Under the pieces are notes generated by a model that worked only from the letters and a program-made list of their open reading frames with translations, searched no databases and was not told where the DNA came from. Below are positions 17,289 through 27,516 of a stretch of 63,071 nucleotides of DNA, piece by piece. Origin of the DNA: an uncultured Bacteroides sp. Lineage in GTDB: Bacteria; Bacteroidota; Bacteroidia; Bacteroidales; Bacteroidaceae. Position numbers and translations under genes: made by a program. Positions within the stretch are counted from its first letter, which is position 1; every line of letters begins with the position of its first letter. The stretch spans positions 1 through 63,071 of the forward strand of contig CAAFTU010000091.1 of the NCBI GenBank assembly GCA_900766005.1. Reading direction: 5' to 3'.

Positions 17289-20282
17289 TTAGAAATTTAA
17301 ACCTAACGTAAGTGAATAAGTACGCGGACGCGGATACAAGGAACTGTCAATGCCGCTGGCTACTTCCGGATCCACACCATTATATTTGGTAATAGTAAAT
17401 ACATTCTGAATCATAGCCGATACCTGCAAATTACATACTTTCAGCACTTTGCCAAAGTCATAGGATAATTGCAAATTGTCCATACGCAAGAAAGAAGCAT
17501 TCGACAGATAATGATCACTCATATATTGTCTCTTCTGAAAATGAGTATCGAGAAAATCGGCATTTAAGTTATTTATCTGACCGGTGCTCCAGGTAGTACA
17601 CTCCCATGCTCCCATATTGGCTGCCGATCCGTTGTACAGATATTGGCCCACATTGGCTCGAAGCGAAGTGCTCAACGTCCATTTCTTGAAGCTGAGCGAT
17701 GTACTGAATCCGAAAATCCAATCGGGCATCGGCGAATGGGTGTGATAACGGTCAGAATCGTCTACCTTTCCATCTCCGGTTAAATCGGCATATAAACCTT
17801 CTACCGGACGCCCTGTCTTTTCATCATAAATCTGCTTGTAAAGGAAATAGGAATAAGGAGCATAATTGGTGGAGAACACCTGAATCGGAGTTGATTCCAT
17901 CCAACCTACCGGAGTATCCGGACTGGGCGCATTCGGATTCAATGAAAGATTGGTGATGCGCACGCGCTGCCAGGCAGCATTCAAAGTAGCCGACCAGTTC
18001 CAATCGCGGTTAGAGAGCAGGTTGGCAGTAACGCTCACTTCCACCCCTTTACTGGACACATTGCCCACATTCATCAGCATCTCGCGAGCAAAGTTGGTAC
18101 CGGCAGGCACGGGGACAGTGGCCAGCAGATCTTGCGTTTTGCGCACGTAGAAATCAGCCGTACCCGTGATACGATTATTTAAAAAGGCAAAATCAATACC
18201 ATAGTTCCACGACTTTGTAGTTTCCCACTTCAACTGATCGTTGTAAGCGCCGGGACGATGAGTGGGAATGGGAGCCCCCCCAACTGGATAATAAGCACCT
18301 GGCTGAGATATGGTGTAAGACGGCATATACAGATAATTGCCGATACCATCCTGCTGACCGGTAACACCATAAGACACACGAATCTTGAAATCATTCATCA
18401 CCGGTGCAACCTTCTCCCAGAATTTTTCATTGGACACCCTCCAAGCCAAAGCTACAGAAGGAAACGTACCCCAGCGATTATCCTTACTGAAACGAGAACT
18501 ACCGTCACGACGGAAAGTAGCCGTCAATAGGTAACGATCCATTAGCGTGTAGTTCATACGTCCGTAATACGACTGAAGGTTATGCCGTTCATCCACAGCT
18601 GTAACAGTGGAAGTTATCACTCCCTCTACATTCTTTACATCATACGAAGGAATGGTGTATTTCCAAAACTGATAATCATAACCGAAAGTCAAGTCTACAT
18701 TCGATTTCAATGACTTGATATCTTTGTTATAATTAGCATATACAGTCATCAGACGATTGTAGTTCTTTTGAGGTCCCACCCTATAGTCCTGTCCTCCGGC
18801 ATTATATTGACTGAAGTTATCCGTCGGAATGTAATTGTCGGTATATCCGCGCGAAAAATCGTATGCACCGGTAGCATGCAGCCGGAGCTCCGGAAGAAAA
18901 TGCACTTTATAGTCCACATCAATATTTCCGATAAAGCGAACGACCTTCGACTCATAACGAGTCTGCTCCAGCATGGCTACCGGATTGGCTATAGCTCCCT
19001 GAGCAGGTAATCCAGCATTGTCTACCACTTCATAATAGCCACCAAACTTGCTGTCAGCATGATACACCGGGCGAGTGGGGTCGTACGCCATTGCATTCCA
19101 TACTGCATCTGTATTGGCAAAACGGTTGGAAGAATAAGTACCCTTGCCCGACAGCTGGATACGCAAGTGGTCGTCAAAGAAAGATGGGGTCAGGTTGATA
19201 TTGCCTGTATAGCGGGTCGATTCATCCGTACGCAGAATACCGTCCTGCTTCTTCACCCCCAGCGACACCCGGAAGGGAAGCCAAGATACTGCCCTGCCAC
19301 CTACGCTGATATTGTTATCAGTACCGAAAGCCGGATGAAAAATCTCATCATTCCAGTCTGTCGTTGTCTGATAACGCGAGATACCGTCATTCAGCAGCTG
19401 TTTCTGAGCAGCCGTACCAAACTGATTGACAGCATCTATAAATTCCTGACGACTGAGATTCTGGGCAACACGCGTCTTATGAGAAACCGAATTAGTGCTT
19501 TGGAATGATACCTTTATTTTATCACCTGTCCCTTTTTTCGTTGTAATCAAAATTACGCCATTAGAGGCACGTGAACCATAAATAGCCGTAGAAGAAGCAT
19601 CTTTCAGAATAGTCATGCTCTCGATATCGTTCGGGTTAATCAGGCTCAGAAAATTGCCGGAGCCCTGCACACCTCCACCTACTTCCATAGGCACGCCATC
19701 CAACACTATCAACGGATCGTTTGATGCATTTAAAGAAGCACCACCGCGAATTCGGATGGTACTGCCGCTATTGGGCGATCCACCGGCGCTTGTTATTTGC
19801 ACACCTGCTATTTTTCCGTTTACCAATTCTTCGGGTGAAGACACCACTCCTTTGTTGAAGTCCTTCTCACCCACTGAAGAGACAGAACCTGTGAGGTCAT
19901 TTTTCTTACGTACACCATAACCTATCACCACTACTTCGTCGAGCACCTCATTGTCCGATTTTAGAACTACCTTCAGCACAGAAGAAGCAATATCTACTGT
20001 CAAAGAATGATAGCCGACATAAGAAACCGTCAACTGTTTGTGAGAAGCGTCTACATTGAGCTTAAAATGTCCGAACAAATCGGTCGTAGTACCTATCGAA
20101 GAACCTTCCACCACTACAGTGGCTCCAATCAAAGGCTCTCCAGCTTCGTCAATGACAGTACCCGTCACTGTCCGTTGGTCTTGAGAATATGCCGAAACGG
20201 GTATAAACAGAATCGAGAATAAAGAAAGTAAAAGTACAATCATCCGATTCTTTAATCCGGCAGCGTTCATCATTTTGTTCAT
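17289..20282 (-). CDS. SusC-like TonB-dependent outer-membrane transporter
   Basis: A 997-residue TonB-dependent importer for galacto-oligosaccharides. From the Met at 20282 it has a signal peptide (ending SAYSQD), a carboxypeptidase-regulatory-like domain (TVTGTVIDEAGEPLIGATV), a TonB-box-like stretch (LDEVVVIGYG), the plug domain (IRIRGGASLNASNDPLIVLDGVP) and a long barrel that ends TLGLNF with a terminal Phe. The frame is open 31 codons further, but a -7 promoter element lies inside that stretch, so the shorter start is preferred. First gene of the PUL operon, directly downstream of the regulator. Confidence 0.96.
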   Translation of the reverse strand: MNKMMNAAGLKNRMIVLLLSLFSILFIPVSAYSQDQRTVTGTVIDEAGEPLIGATVVVEGSSIGTTTDLFGHFKLNVDASHKQLTVSYVGYHSLTVDIASSVLKVVLKSDNEVLDEVVVIGYGVRKKNDLTGSVSSVGEKDFNKGVVSSPEELVNGKIAGVQITSAGGSPNSGSTIRIRGGASLNASNDPLIVLDGVPMEVGGGVQGSGNFLSLINPNDIESMTILKDASSTAIYGSRASNGVILITTKKGTGDKIKVSFQSTNSVSHKTRVAQNLSRQEFIDAVNQFGTAAQKQLLNDGISRYQTTTDWNDEIFHPAFGTDNNISVGGRAVSWLPFRVSLGVKKQDGILRTDESTRYTGNINLTPSFFDDHLRIQLSGKGTYSSNRFANTDAVWNAMAYDPTRPVYHADSKFGGYYEVVDNAGLPAQGAIANPVAMLEQTRYESKVVRFIGNIDVDYKVHFLPELRLHATGAYDFSRGYTDNYIPTDNFSQYNAGGQDYRVGPQKNYNRLMTVYANYNKDIKSLKSNVDLTFGYDYQFWKYTIPSYDVKNVEGVITSTVTAVDERHNLQSYYGRMNYTLMDRYLLTATFRRDGSSRFSKDNRWGTFPSVALAWRVSNEKFWEKVAPVMNDFKIRVSYGVTGQQDGIGNYLYMPSYTISQPGAYYPVGGAPIPTHRPGAYNDQLKWETTKSWNYGIDFAFLNNRITGTADFYVRKTQDLLATVPVPAGTNFAREMLMNVGNVSSKGVEVSVTANLLSNRDWNWSATLNAAWQRVRITNLSLNPNAPSPDTPVGWMESTPIQVFSTNYAPYSYFLYKQIYDEKTGRPVEGLYADLTGDGKVDDSDRYHTHSPMPDWIFGFSTSLSFKKWTLSTSLRANVGQYLYNGSAANMGAWECTTWSTGQINNLNADFLDTHFQKRQYMSDHYLSNASFLRMDNLQLSYDFGKVLKVCNLQVSAMIQNVFTITKYNGVDPEVASGIDSSLYPRPRTYSLTLGLNF

Positions 20283-20352
20283 GGAAATGAAATTTATGAT
20301 ATTAGATTTAAATAATTTACATTGGCTCAACATCCGGAGTATTGAACCACTG

Positions 20353-20360
20353 CAAATGTA
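20353..20360 (-). promoter_or_regulatory. Candidate -7 element for the susC operon
   Basis: CAAATGTA on the + strand is TACATTTG on the - strand, a full fit to TAnnTTTG. A start near 20346 gives a leader of about 64 nt. No -33 TTTG is seen, which suits a promoter that needs an activator such as the adjacent hybrid regulator. The 20361-20480 region would then hold the activator site; no clear repeat was picked out by eye. Confidence 0.6.
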
Positions 20361-20480
20361 ACTTTTCACTGCCAAAAAAGAATTGCATTATCGGACAAAT
20401 GAGGTAACAATTCGGACAATGTCTCAATATTCATACTTTTTCGACTTCTACCTTCTATATGATTATCAATATATTACTAT

Positions 20481-23400
20481 CTAAATATTTTCTTCAGACG
20501 TATATTCACTCGGTTTCACTCCATACTGAGCCTGAAAACACTTGGCAAAATAAGACGGTGTCTTGAAGCCTACCATATAACTGACCTCAGCCACCGTGAA
20601 GCGGTGCTGCCTCAGCAGCATCGCTGCTTTTTGAAGCCGCACCTGTCTGATATAATCCAACGGTCCGATGCCCATATATTTCTTGATGAGCCGATACAGC
20701 TGTTTATTGGGAATACCGCATTTATCACACAGAAGATTGACATTTAAATCTGGATCAGAAATATTCTCTTCAATGGTTTTCGAAATTTTGGCAAGTTGCT
20801 TTTCTGTAACCGATTTTGCCTCGATAGGTTTCACCTCTGTTATCTGCTGAATACGTGCCGATTTTTCAAGTTCCTGCTTCGTCTGAATAAAATGGCTGAT
20901 ACGTCCCAGCAGAATAGCCGGTTCAAAAGGTTTACCCATAAACGCGTCTACTCCCAACTTCACGCTCTCGTTTTCTGTCAAATGGTCGGATTGAGCGGTA
21001 AGCATGATGATAGGAATCAGAGACAAGCGCGGATTCTGCTTGATAAGACGCACCATTTCCGTGCCTCTCATCACAGGCATCATCTCATCCACCACAATGA
21101 CATCGGGCAGAAAGGAGGAAGCTATGGAAATTCCAGCTCTCCCATTCTCAGCTATCAGTGAGGTATAGTCTTTTTTCAGCAAATCTTTAATAAAAAGAGC
21201 TATCTGCAAGTTATCTTCCACAATCAGCACCTTCGGCTTATTCAGATCGGTCACTTCCTCTACCCCATGACCTGAATTCAGTTCTGCCTGTTCGGATAAG
21301 GGGAGACGAACGATAAAGGAAGTCCCCTGTCCCTCACGGCTATATAAATCGATGGTACCATGCATCAACTCCAAATATTTCTTTATCAAATAAAGACCGA
21401 TACCAGTTCCATCTTTCAACTTGGCTGTAGATGCCGCCCGATACATCCGTTGAAACACCAACGGCTGATCGGCCTCAGCGATGCCAAGGCCATCATCTGA
21501 AACCACAATCTCCACAAAATTCTCATCCACATTGATGCCACAAGATATCGTAGCTCCGTTTTCAGAATATTTACAGGCGTTCGATAGCAAATTGGTTATT
21601 ACCGACTCAAACTTTACCGCATCTGCCTCAATAAACAGACGGGAATAGGAAGAATGAAATACAAAATTCTTTTGTACATTATTTACCTTGAAGTTAGCAA
21701 ATATTCCCCGACAAAATGCCACGACATCTACCATTGAAAGAATGAGTAGTCCCTCCTCATTCACTTCCAGATGATTCAGTTCAAGTGTGCGATGAATCAA
21801 GTTGTTCAGCCGCACGGCATTGTCATACACCACTTCCAGACTTTTTTTGGTCTCTTCATCCACTGTACGTTCTTTTAATAAACTCACCGGACCCATGATC
21901 ATGGAAAGAGGGGTTTTCAAATCGTGGGAAATATTAGAAAGAAATGTCAGTTTCCGCTCCACCTCTTTCAAGGCTTTCTTGCGGTCTGCCTCCTGCATTC
22001 TCTTCAGATTCCTTCTTCGGTAATATTCAATAACAGCCACTATTACACATAATAACAAACAACCATATATCAAAAACGCCCACCATGAAAGCATCCAAGG
22101 TCCTTCCACTGTCAACGGCAAAACGAGCGGTATGGTCTGCACTCCAACCGACTTAACCAAAAGATAATAATCGCCCATAGATACATCGGACAAAGTAATG
22201 CTATTATAGCCTTCGGGCATCACTATCCATTTGCCTACCATATCATAAGGAGATTTCGCCAATTTATATTCATACCTTTGAACGGATTCCGGCGAATAAT
22301 CGAGCGTAGCCACCATCAATGTTAACTTACCACCATACGGAAGAGTCAGATGCTTTTCCGTATCAGCCAAATTTGACAAATCAAAACGGCCATTTCCGGC
22401 ATCTTTTAATACAAGATGAATCGTTTTGTTTTCCGATACTTGTTTCAAACTATCAGGACTTACTTCCAACAATTCATCTGTTCCTCCCAAATATACTTTA
22501 CCGGTTGCTTCATCGTCCCACAAGGCCGTATATGATTTTTGAGGAATGGGAAGTAAAGATACTTCCAATGTTTTTCCATCCACCTTCCATACATTGCTCT
22601 GCGTTGACACCCACATATCTGCTCCTACCTTTCCCATGGCAAGCACATCTTCTTCATCCGTTACAGGAAAAGCAATCGTCTTAGGTATCTCTTCCTTTTC
22701 AAAAAGCACCACTCCTCCTTTGTATGCACACCAAAGGCGACCTTCAGCATCCAAAGAAAGATGTGTAGGATAATTGCCTGTCATGGCAAAAATATCATAC
22801 TGCTTGCATTCATTCTGAACAGTCAAACAGGTGAGCAATGAATTACGAAACAAAAGAATCCAGATGTTACCCAAAGAATCACGTACCACATCATTAATCA
22901 AATCATTGGCCAGCCCTACATTCACTCCTTTGTAAACAGGTTGCTCTGCATTAATAGAACAATCTGCTATAACTTTGCCGCCACCGGACATAAACTTCTT
23001 TTTGGAGACACAATGTAATCCACTCAAATAACTACCAACCCACAGTTTGCTGCCATCTTCCTCTATGGCATACACCCAGTTGGAATTATATTTACCTTGC
23101 CGGTCAACAACATGATACACATCAAAACGGGAAGTTTCCGGATTAAAACGATTAACACCTCCGTCCGTAGCTAACCATACATATCCATCTTCATCTTCCC
23201 TAATAGCCCGCACCCTACTATGTGACAAGGAGAACCGGTTATCTGAATGTCTATACCACAAAGGAGATTGACTATCAGACAAACAGATAACTCCATTGGT
23301 TCCACCCAACCACAAGCGGTTACTACTATCCCTACAAATAGAGTGAATTTCATTCCCTTCACCCGAATGAGTCAGAGCACTTAATTTAACCACACGCATA

Positions 23401-24383
23401 AAAGTGGAATTAGAAGCAATGGAAAAGCCTTTTTCATGCCCGGCCCATACATTGTTTTTGTTATCAGAATATAAACACCATATTTCATTGTCAGACAATG
23501 TATGTCCATACCTTGAATCATGCCTGAAATGACGCACCGACTGCTGATACAAATCAAAAATACCATTATCAGTTCCTACCAGCAAATGATGAGTATTCGA
23601 TTTGGCCAAACTCTTGATATTGTTTCCTTCAAGTTGTGGAATACACATCCAACGATCGTACATTGGTTCGTAGCGATACAAAGCACCTTCACTGCCCAAA
23701 TAAATAAACTGACCATCATCTGATTCCAAAAGGCAGTTAACGAATACATTCATTTCCTCAACACCGTTTACCACCAATGGCACTGCTTTGAATTTGCCCT
23801 CTGTCAAATTCCAACGGGCAAGACCATTATAGGTTCCTGCATATAATATCCCCCGGCTATCACGCAACAAAGAATAAACAGATTTGTGCGGAAGCCCTTC
23901 TGAAACATCACTAGAAGTACGGGAAGAAAAATCAAAAGTATAGATACCATATAAACTTCCCATCCAAAGTGTATTTCCTACCAGCAACATAGAACGAATT
24001 TCTTTGGGAGAGAATTCGGAATATGAATCCATGACCCCCGTATCAAGATGATAAACCAACAGTCCGTTATTACTTCCAATAAACAAACTCTGTTCCTTCT
24101 CTACAATCGAATGAATCTGAACACCCTGCATTGCTCCTCCCCTTACAGGGCGGGCAGTAACTCCATCGTAAAAGTACAGACCACTATCCGTTCCCAACCA
24201 CACCAATCCTCTGCTATCCTTAAAAATGCAAAACACAATTTTCTTTTTTCCGTCTACCCGAATATTCTTCCATACCAAATCCGAATCGGGGAGGCGAAGC
24301 AAAGCATAGCTCCGCACAGGAATCAGCATCAAAATAATCAGTCCGATAAATAGCATTCTATTTTTTCTCCAAGTTGCTTCCAT
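20481..24383 (-). CDS. Hybrid two-component sensor/regulator of the galactan PUL
   Basis: A 1300-residue one-protein two-component system. Order: signal/anchor (residues 10-28), a periplasmic beta-propeller sensor with many W[LV]G/DxxGL-type repeats (about 40-650), a Y_Y_Y domain (about 680-755), a membrane helix (about 767-788), a histidine kinase with H820 in SNISHDLKTPL and ATP-binding motifs NLLSNACKYS, DDGLGI and GTGIGLYL, a receiver domain with D1099 in VVDEMMP and K1151, and an AraC-type HTH (about 1200-1297). Regulators of this type bind an oligosaccharide directly and activate their own PUL; here the ligand is expected to be galacto-oligosaccharide. It lies 198 nt upstream of the susC start on the same strand. 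Confidence 0.97.
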   Translation of the reverse strand: MEATWRKNRMLFIGLIILMLIPVRSYALLRLPDSDLVWKNIRVDGKKKIVFCIFKDSRGLVWLGTDSGLYFYDGVTARPVRGGAMQGVQIHSIVEKEQSLFIGSNNGLLVYHLDTGVMDSYSEFSPKEIRSMLLVGNTLWMGSLYGIYTFDFSSRTSSDVSEGLPHKSVYSLLRDSRGILYAGTYNGLARWNLTEGKFKAVPLVVNGVEEMNVFVNCLLESDDGQFIYLGSEGALYRYEPMYDRWMCIPQLEGNNIKSLAKSNTHHLLVGTDNGIFDLYQQSVRHFRHDSRYGHTLSDNEIWCLYSDNKNNVWAGHEKGFSIASNSTFMRVVKLSALTHSGEGNEIHSICRDSSNRLWLGGTNGVICLSDSQSPLWYRHSDNRFSLSHSRVRAIREDEDGYVWLATDGGVNRFNPETSRFDVYHVVDRQGKYNSNWVYAIEEDGSKLWVGSYLSGLHCVSKKKFMSGGGKVIADCSINAEQPVYKGVNVGLANDLINDVVRDSLGNIWILLFRNSLLTCLTVQNECKQYDIFAMTGNYPTHLSLDAEGRLWCAYKGGVVLFEKEEIPKTIAFPVTDEEDVLAMGKVGADMWVSTQSNVWKVDGKTLEVSLLPIPQKSYTALWDDEATGKVYLGGTDELLEVSPDSLKQVSENKTIHLVLKDAGNGRFDLSNLADTEKHLTLPYGGKLTLMVATLDYSPESVQRYEYKLAKSPYDMVGKWIVMPEGYNSITLSDVSMGDYYLLVKSVGVQTIPLVLPLTVEGPWMLSWWAFLIYGCLLLCVIVAVIEYYRRRNLKRMQEADRKKALKEVERKLTFLSNISHDLKTPLSMIMGPVSLLKERTVDEETKKSLEVVYDNAVRLNNLIHRTLELNHLEVNEEGLLILSMVDVVAFCRGIFANFKVNNVQKNFVFHSSYSRLFIEADAVKFESVITNLLSNACKYSENGATISCGINVDENFVEIVVSDDGLGIAEADQPLVFQRMYRAASTAKLKDGTGIGLYLIKKYLELMHGTIDLYSREGQGTSFIVRLPLSEQAELNSGHGVEEVTDLNKPKVLIVEDNLQIALFIKDLLKKDYTSLIAENGRAGISIASSFLPDVIVVDEMMPVMRGTEMVRLIKQNPRLSLIPIIMLTAQSDHLTENESVKLGVDAFMGKPFEPAILLGRISHFIQTKQELEKSARIQQITEVKPIEAKSVTEKQLAKISKTIEENISDPDLNVNLLCDKCGIPNKQLYRLIKKYMGIGPLDYIRQVRLQKAAMLLRQHRFTVAEVSYMVGFKTPSYFAKCFQAQYGVKPSEYTSEENI

Positions 24384-24718
24384 AGTGTAAACTTTAATCT
24401 GTTACTCATGCAAAAATAGACATAAAATTGAAGTATATATGCAAGAAAACAGACAACCTACCACAGATTTCGGACAATATACCATTGTACTAATTATCAC
24501 ACAGTCCAATAGAACGATCATTGTTTGTACTAAAGGTATTTTACTCCTCACTAAACAACATAGCCGAATTTCTAACTCACAATAACTTTTCAATCAATAT
24601 TTATTGACTATCACAATACTTTCTTTTACTTTTGCATAAACCTATAAAGCATGAAAACATTATATGAGAAAGCACACAGTGTCTTGCTTTATTAAACACA
24701 CTTAAAAACCATTGTATT
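24384..24718. other. Divergent spacer, regulator / DUF2264
   Basis: 335 nt of AT-rich DNA between divergent genes. CAAAAATA at 24411-24418 is TATTTTTG on the - strand and would start the regulator mRNA near 24404. TATTG at 24602-24606 and TACTTTTG at 24627-24634 form a + strand promoter 20 nt apart that would start the DUF2264 mRNA near 24641. No coding sequence is seen. Confidence 0.55.
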
Positions 24719-26011
24719 ATGTCATTAAATCTACAGAAAAACAGCCGGAGTTGGCGGAAAGCTAACTTGAATCGGCTGAAATGGACTCTGCTCATCGTCC
24801 TATTTACAATTCCTGCACTGAGTTTCGCACAGAGGAACAGCCGGAAGGACGAAGCCAAGCCGACTTCCGACCGCGCATACTGGGTGGACATGCTCTACCG
24901 CATTGCCCAGCCGGTGCTGAGCCAAATGGCTGAAGGCAAATTGCAGCAGAACATGACGCTGGAACTCAGCCCTATCTGGGACGGACGCGACACGCGCGTG
25001 GCTTACCTGGAGACTTTCGGACGGCTGATGGCGGGAGTGGCTCCCTGGCTGAACCTGCCTGACGATAACAGCGAAGAGGGCAAGAAACGGGCTCAGATCC
25101 GCAAGTGGGCATTGAAGAGCTACGCCAACGGTGTGGACCCGGAAAGCCCCGACTACCTGCACTGGAATATCCATTCTCAGAATCTCGTAGATGCGGCTTA
25201 CCTGGCGGAGAGTTTTCTGCGCTGCCCCTCGCTGTGGCAGTCGTTGGATGCTACCACCCAACAGCGGTATGTGAAGGAGTTCAAATCGCTGCGCACCATC
25301 CTTACCCCCTACAACAACTGGCTGCTGTTCCGCGCCATGGTGGAAGCTTTTCTTCTGAACGTCGGTGAGGAAGCCGACGGTTATGCCCTCGGAGTGGCTA
25401 CCCGCAAAATCAGCGAATGGTATCTGAGCGACGGTTTTTATTCAGACGGCCCGGAATTCTCGCTCGACTATTACAATAGTTATGTGATTCATCCCATGTT
25501 CATCGAAGTGCTGGAGGTAATGGAGCCCAAAGGATTGTATGCTCCGGTAAAAAAGGAACTGGCTTTGCGCCGCATGCAGCGTTTCAACCAGCTCATTGAA
25601 AGACTGATTTCGCCCGAAGGCACGTTCCCGGCTATCGGACGCTCGGCTACTTACCGCATGGGAGCTTTCCAGAGTCTGGCTATGTCTGCCTGGAAATATG
25701 GTCTGCCCGAAGGGATGACCAATGGTCAGGTGAGGCATGCGCTGACTACCGTCATGAAAAACATGTTTGGTGTGGAAGGCAACTTCAATAAGGAAGGTTT
25801 CCTGCAACTGGGCTTTGCCGGCCATCAGCCCGACCTGGCCGACTACTACACCAACAACGGAAGCCTCTACATGACTTCGCTGGTTTTCCTCCCCTTAGGC
25901 TTACCCGAAAGTCATCCGTTCTGGAGTGATCCTGCCGAAGACTGGACCTCCAGAAAAGCCTGGAGCGGTCGTCCGTTCCGCAAGGATTACCATGAGTCGG
26001 TGAGAAATTGA
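24719..26011 (+). CDS. DUF2264 family protein, secreted
   Basis: A 430-residue protein with an N-terminal signal (hydrophobic core TLLIVLFTIPALSFAQ near residues 22-37, after a long basic start). The body matches the DUF2264 pattern: LYRIAQPVLSQMAEG, TRVAYLETFGRLMAGVAPWL, NIHSQNLVDAAYLAESFL, TPYNNWLLFRAMVEAFLL and DGPEFSLDYYNSYVIHPM. The fold is expected to be an alpha/alpha barrel, and members often sit near pectin-degradation genes, so a sugar-acid or rhamnogalacturonan role is possible, but no reaction is shown by the sequence. It is divergent from the galactan regulator and may belong to that regulon. Confidence 0.85.
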   Translation: MSLNLQKNSRSWRKANLNRLKWTLLIVLFTIPALSFAQRNSRKDEAKPTSDRAYWVDMLYRIAQPVLSQMAEGKLQQNMTLELSPIWDGRDTRVAYLETFGRLMAGVAPWLNLPDDNSEEGKKRAQIRKWALKSYANGVDPESPDYLHWNIHSQNLVDAAYLAESFLRCPSLWQSLDATTQQRYVKEFKSLRTILTPYNNWLLFRAMVEAFLLNVGEEADGYALGVATRKISEWYLSDGFYSDGPEFSLDYYNSYVIHPMFIEVLEVMEPKGLYAPVKKELALRRMQRFNQLIERLISPEGTFPAIGRSATYRMGAFQSLAMSAWKYGLPEGMTNGQVRHALTTVMKNMFGVEGNFNKEGFLQLGFAGHQPDLADYYTNNGSLYMTSLVFLPLGLPESHPFWSDPAEDWTSRKAWSGRPFRKDYHESVRN

Positions 26012-26020
26012 TTAAACAAC

Positions 26021-26063
26021 GGTCAACTATATGCAGGCCATCACCGTATGCATATAGTTGACC
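26021..26063 (+). terminator. Long hairpin after DUF2264
   Basis: Perfect 15-nt arms GGTCAACTATATGCA (26021-26035) and TGCATATAGTTGACC (26049-26063) with a 13-nt loop, 10 nt past the stop codon. It lies between convergent genes. No T-run follows, so termination activity is uncertain, but position and symmetry suit a bidirectional terminator. Confidence 0.55.
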
Positions 26064-26150
26064 TACACTGGCTATAGCAGCAAAAAATCCACCGGTTCAA
26101 GCCTGAACCAACTAACATACATACAGCATGAAGATGCACTAAGTCTATCG

Positions 26151-27071
26151 CTAATCCCACCAGAAAAACCATACATTAGCTTTTGCAACAGTAGCAGCCA
26201 AAGTAGCCAAATTATCCCCTTGATATACAATATCTTCACAATAAGCAAGGTGTTCCTCGGCAACGGGCATGCAATTGCCTGCCGGTGGTTGTTGTACCCA
26301 ATACTGTATAATCGAACTTGAAACATAGGCAGGTACAGCACCGTATTTTTCTTGCCAGTATTTAGCTATAGCCAAATGATCTTCGGGCATAGGACATGCA
26401 TTCCATCCTCCCATGGGCAAATAGGCAAACACCTTCCATGGAACATCTACGGGTATTTTCACCAGTAACAATTTCCCGCCACAGGTATGGAATTGATAAT
26501 TAATTATGCCTTGTTCATCCAATCCTACCATTTTAGATTGCCAAACATCCTGTTTCTTCAAATCAACATCTTCAGAGGAATCGTATTCATCGCTTTCAGT
26601 GATAAACTGATAAATGTTGTCAAACCTCTTTTTAAGACACAATTTCCCATCAGCAGGCTTTTGCATCAATACCCGTTCTCTCCATTGTATAAACTTATCA
26701 GTATCTTCACACTGAATTCCTGTACCTGCATTTAAAGCATCAAGAATAACATTATCGACTTCTATAATGATGGGATGAAAACCTTCTTTTTGCCCATCTC
26801 TATAAGCATTCAACCATATTTTTGTAAGTTCATCCTCATTTTGAGAATGTTCTAAATAGACAACGATGCATCCTTTCAAGAATTGTTCTATCGTCGGAAT
26901 TACAGTTTTATCCAACTCTGCTTTCATTATCTCTTGAATCCGCTTTTCTGTCGTATTCTCACCAGTTTGGATATTACAATTATTATTATTTGTGCGCATT
27001 TTCTGTGCAACATAGAGTGAGCATAAAACACCCATGCAGGCAGGGATAATTAAAATAGAAAGATCTTCCAT
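26151..27071 (-). CDS. DUF4253 domain protein
   Basis: A 306-residue protein from the Met at 27071. Residues 1-20 (MEDLSILIIPACMGVLCSLY) are hydrophobic and look like a membrane anchor. The last 100 or so residues carry the DUF4253 pattern: GGWNACPMPEDHLAIAKYW, EKYGAVPAYV, EHLAYCEDIVYQG and the ending VWFFWWD. The middle is rich in Lys, Asp and Glu. Function of this family is not known to me. The gene is visibly more AT-rich than its neighbours and stands alone, which fits recent transfer. A candidate promoter (CAAATATA at 27247-27254, TATATTTG on the - strand) would give a long leader of about 170 nt. Confidence 0.8.
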   Translation of the reverse strand: MEDLSILIIPACMGVLCSLYVAQKMRTNNNNCNIQTGENTTEKRIQEIMKAELDKTVIPTIEQFLKGCIVVYLEHSQNEDELTKIWLNAYRDGQKEGFHPIIIEVDNVILDALNAGTGIQCEDTDKFIQWRERVLMQKPADGKLCLKKRFDNIYQFITESDEYDSSEDVDLKKQDVWQSKMVGLDEQGIINYQFHTCGGKLLLVKIPVDVPWKVFAYLPMGGWNACPMPEDHLAIAKYWQEKYGAVPAYVSSSIIQYWVQQPPAGNCMPVAEEHLAYCEDIVYQGDNLATLAATVAKANVWFFWWD

Positions 27072-27516
27072 AAAATGATGTAATTTAATAATTTTCAAGC
27101 ATATACAAAATCACAAACAATCAATAATTTCCATCATCAACAGAAGAAGACAAAAGGTTACGTTTTCAGAGTGTCTCCGCAAACTGGAAATGTTAAAATT
27201 CTGTTTCCTATGTTTTTAATAGAAGAGATGAATACTTTTACCAACACAAATATAGATATAGAAAATGAACTTATCAAGGTTTAAGATAGGCTTTTGGAAA
27301 AAATGCACCAGCACAGCACAATAGGCAGAAAAGGCGCCATTTTGAGTGATGAAACCCTATAGGGATTCTGAAATGCAAATCTACAGGATTTCATCATTGC
27401 CTTTACCAGATTCCTTTCACAAAAGAATCACTTTGTTTTGTAGTTTATGCCCTGGGGGCAACGAAAAGTCAGAAGAATGACGTACATTTGTACTTGAAAA
27501 CTTAAAGAAAACAACA
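27072..27516. other. Divergent spacer, DUF4253 / nnr gene
   Basis: AT-rich 445-nt spacer with no supportable gene. It holds TACATTTG at 27483-27490, a -7 element for the + strand gene that starts at 27517, and the - strand candidate at 27247-27254. ATCCCTATAGGG-type symmetry near 27354-27366 (CCTATAGGG) is the only short palindrome noted. Confidence 0.5.

Noticed and set aside
26151..27071. Toxin-immunity role for the DUF4253 protein
   Set aside because: No toxin or secretion-system gene lies next to it, so this would be guesswork.
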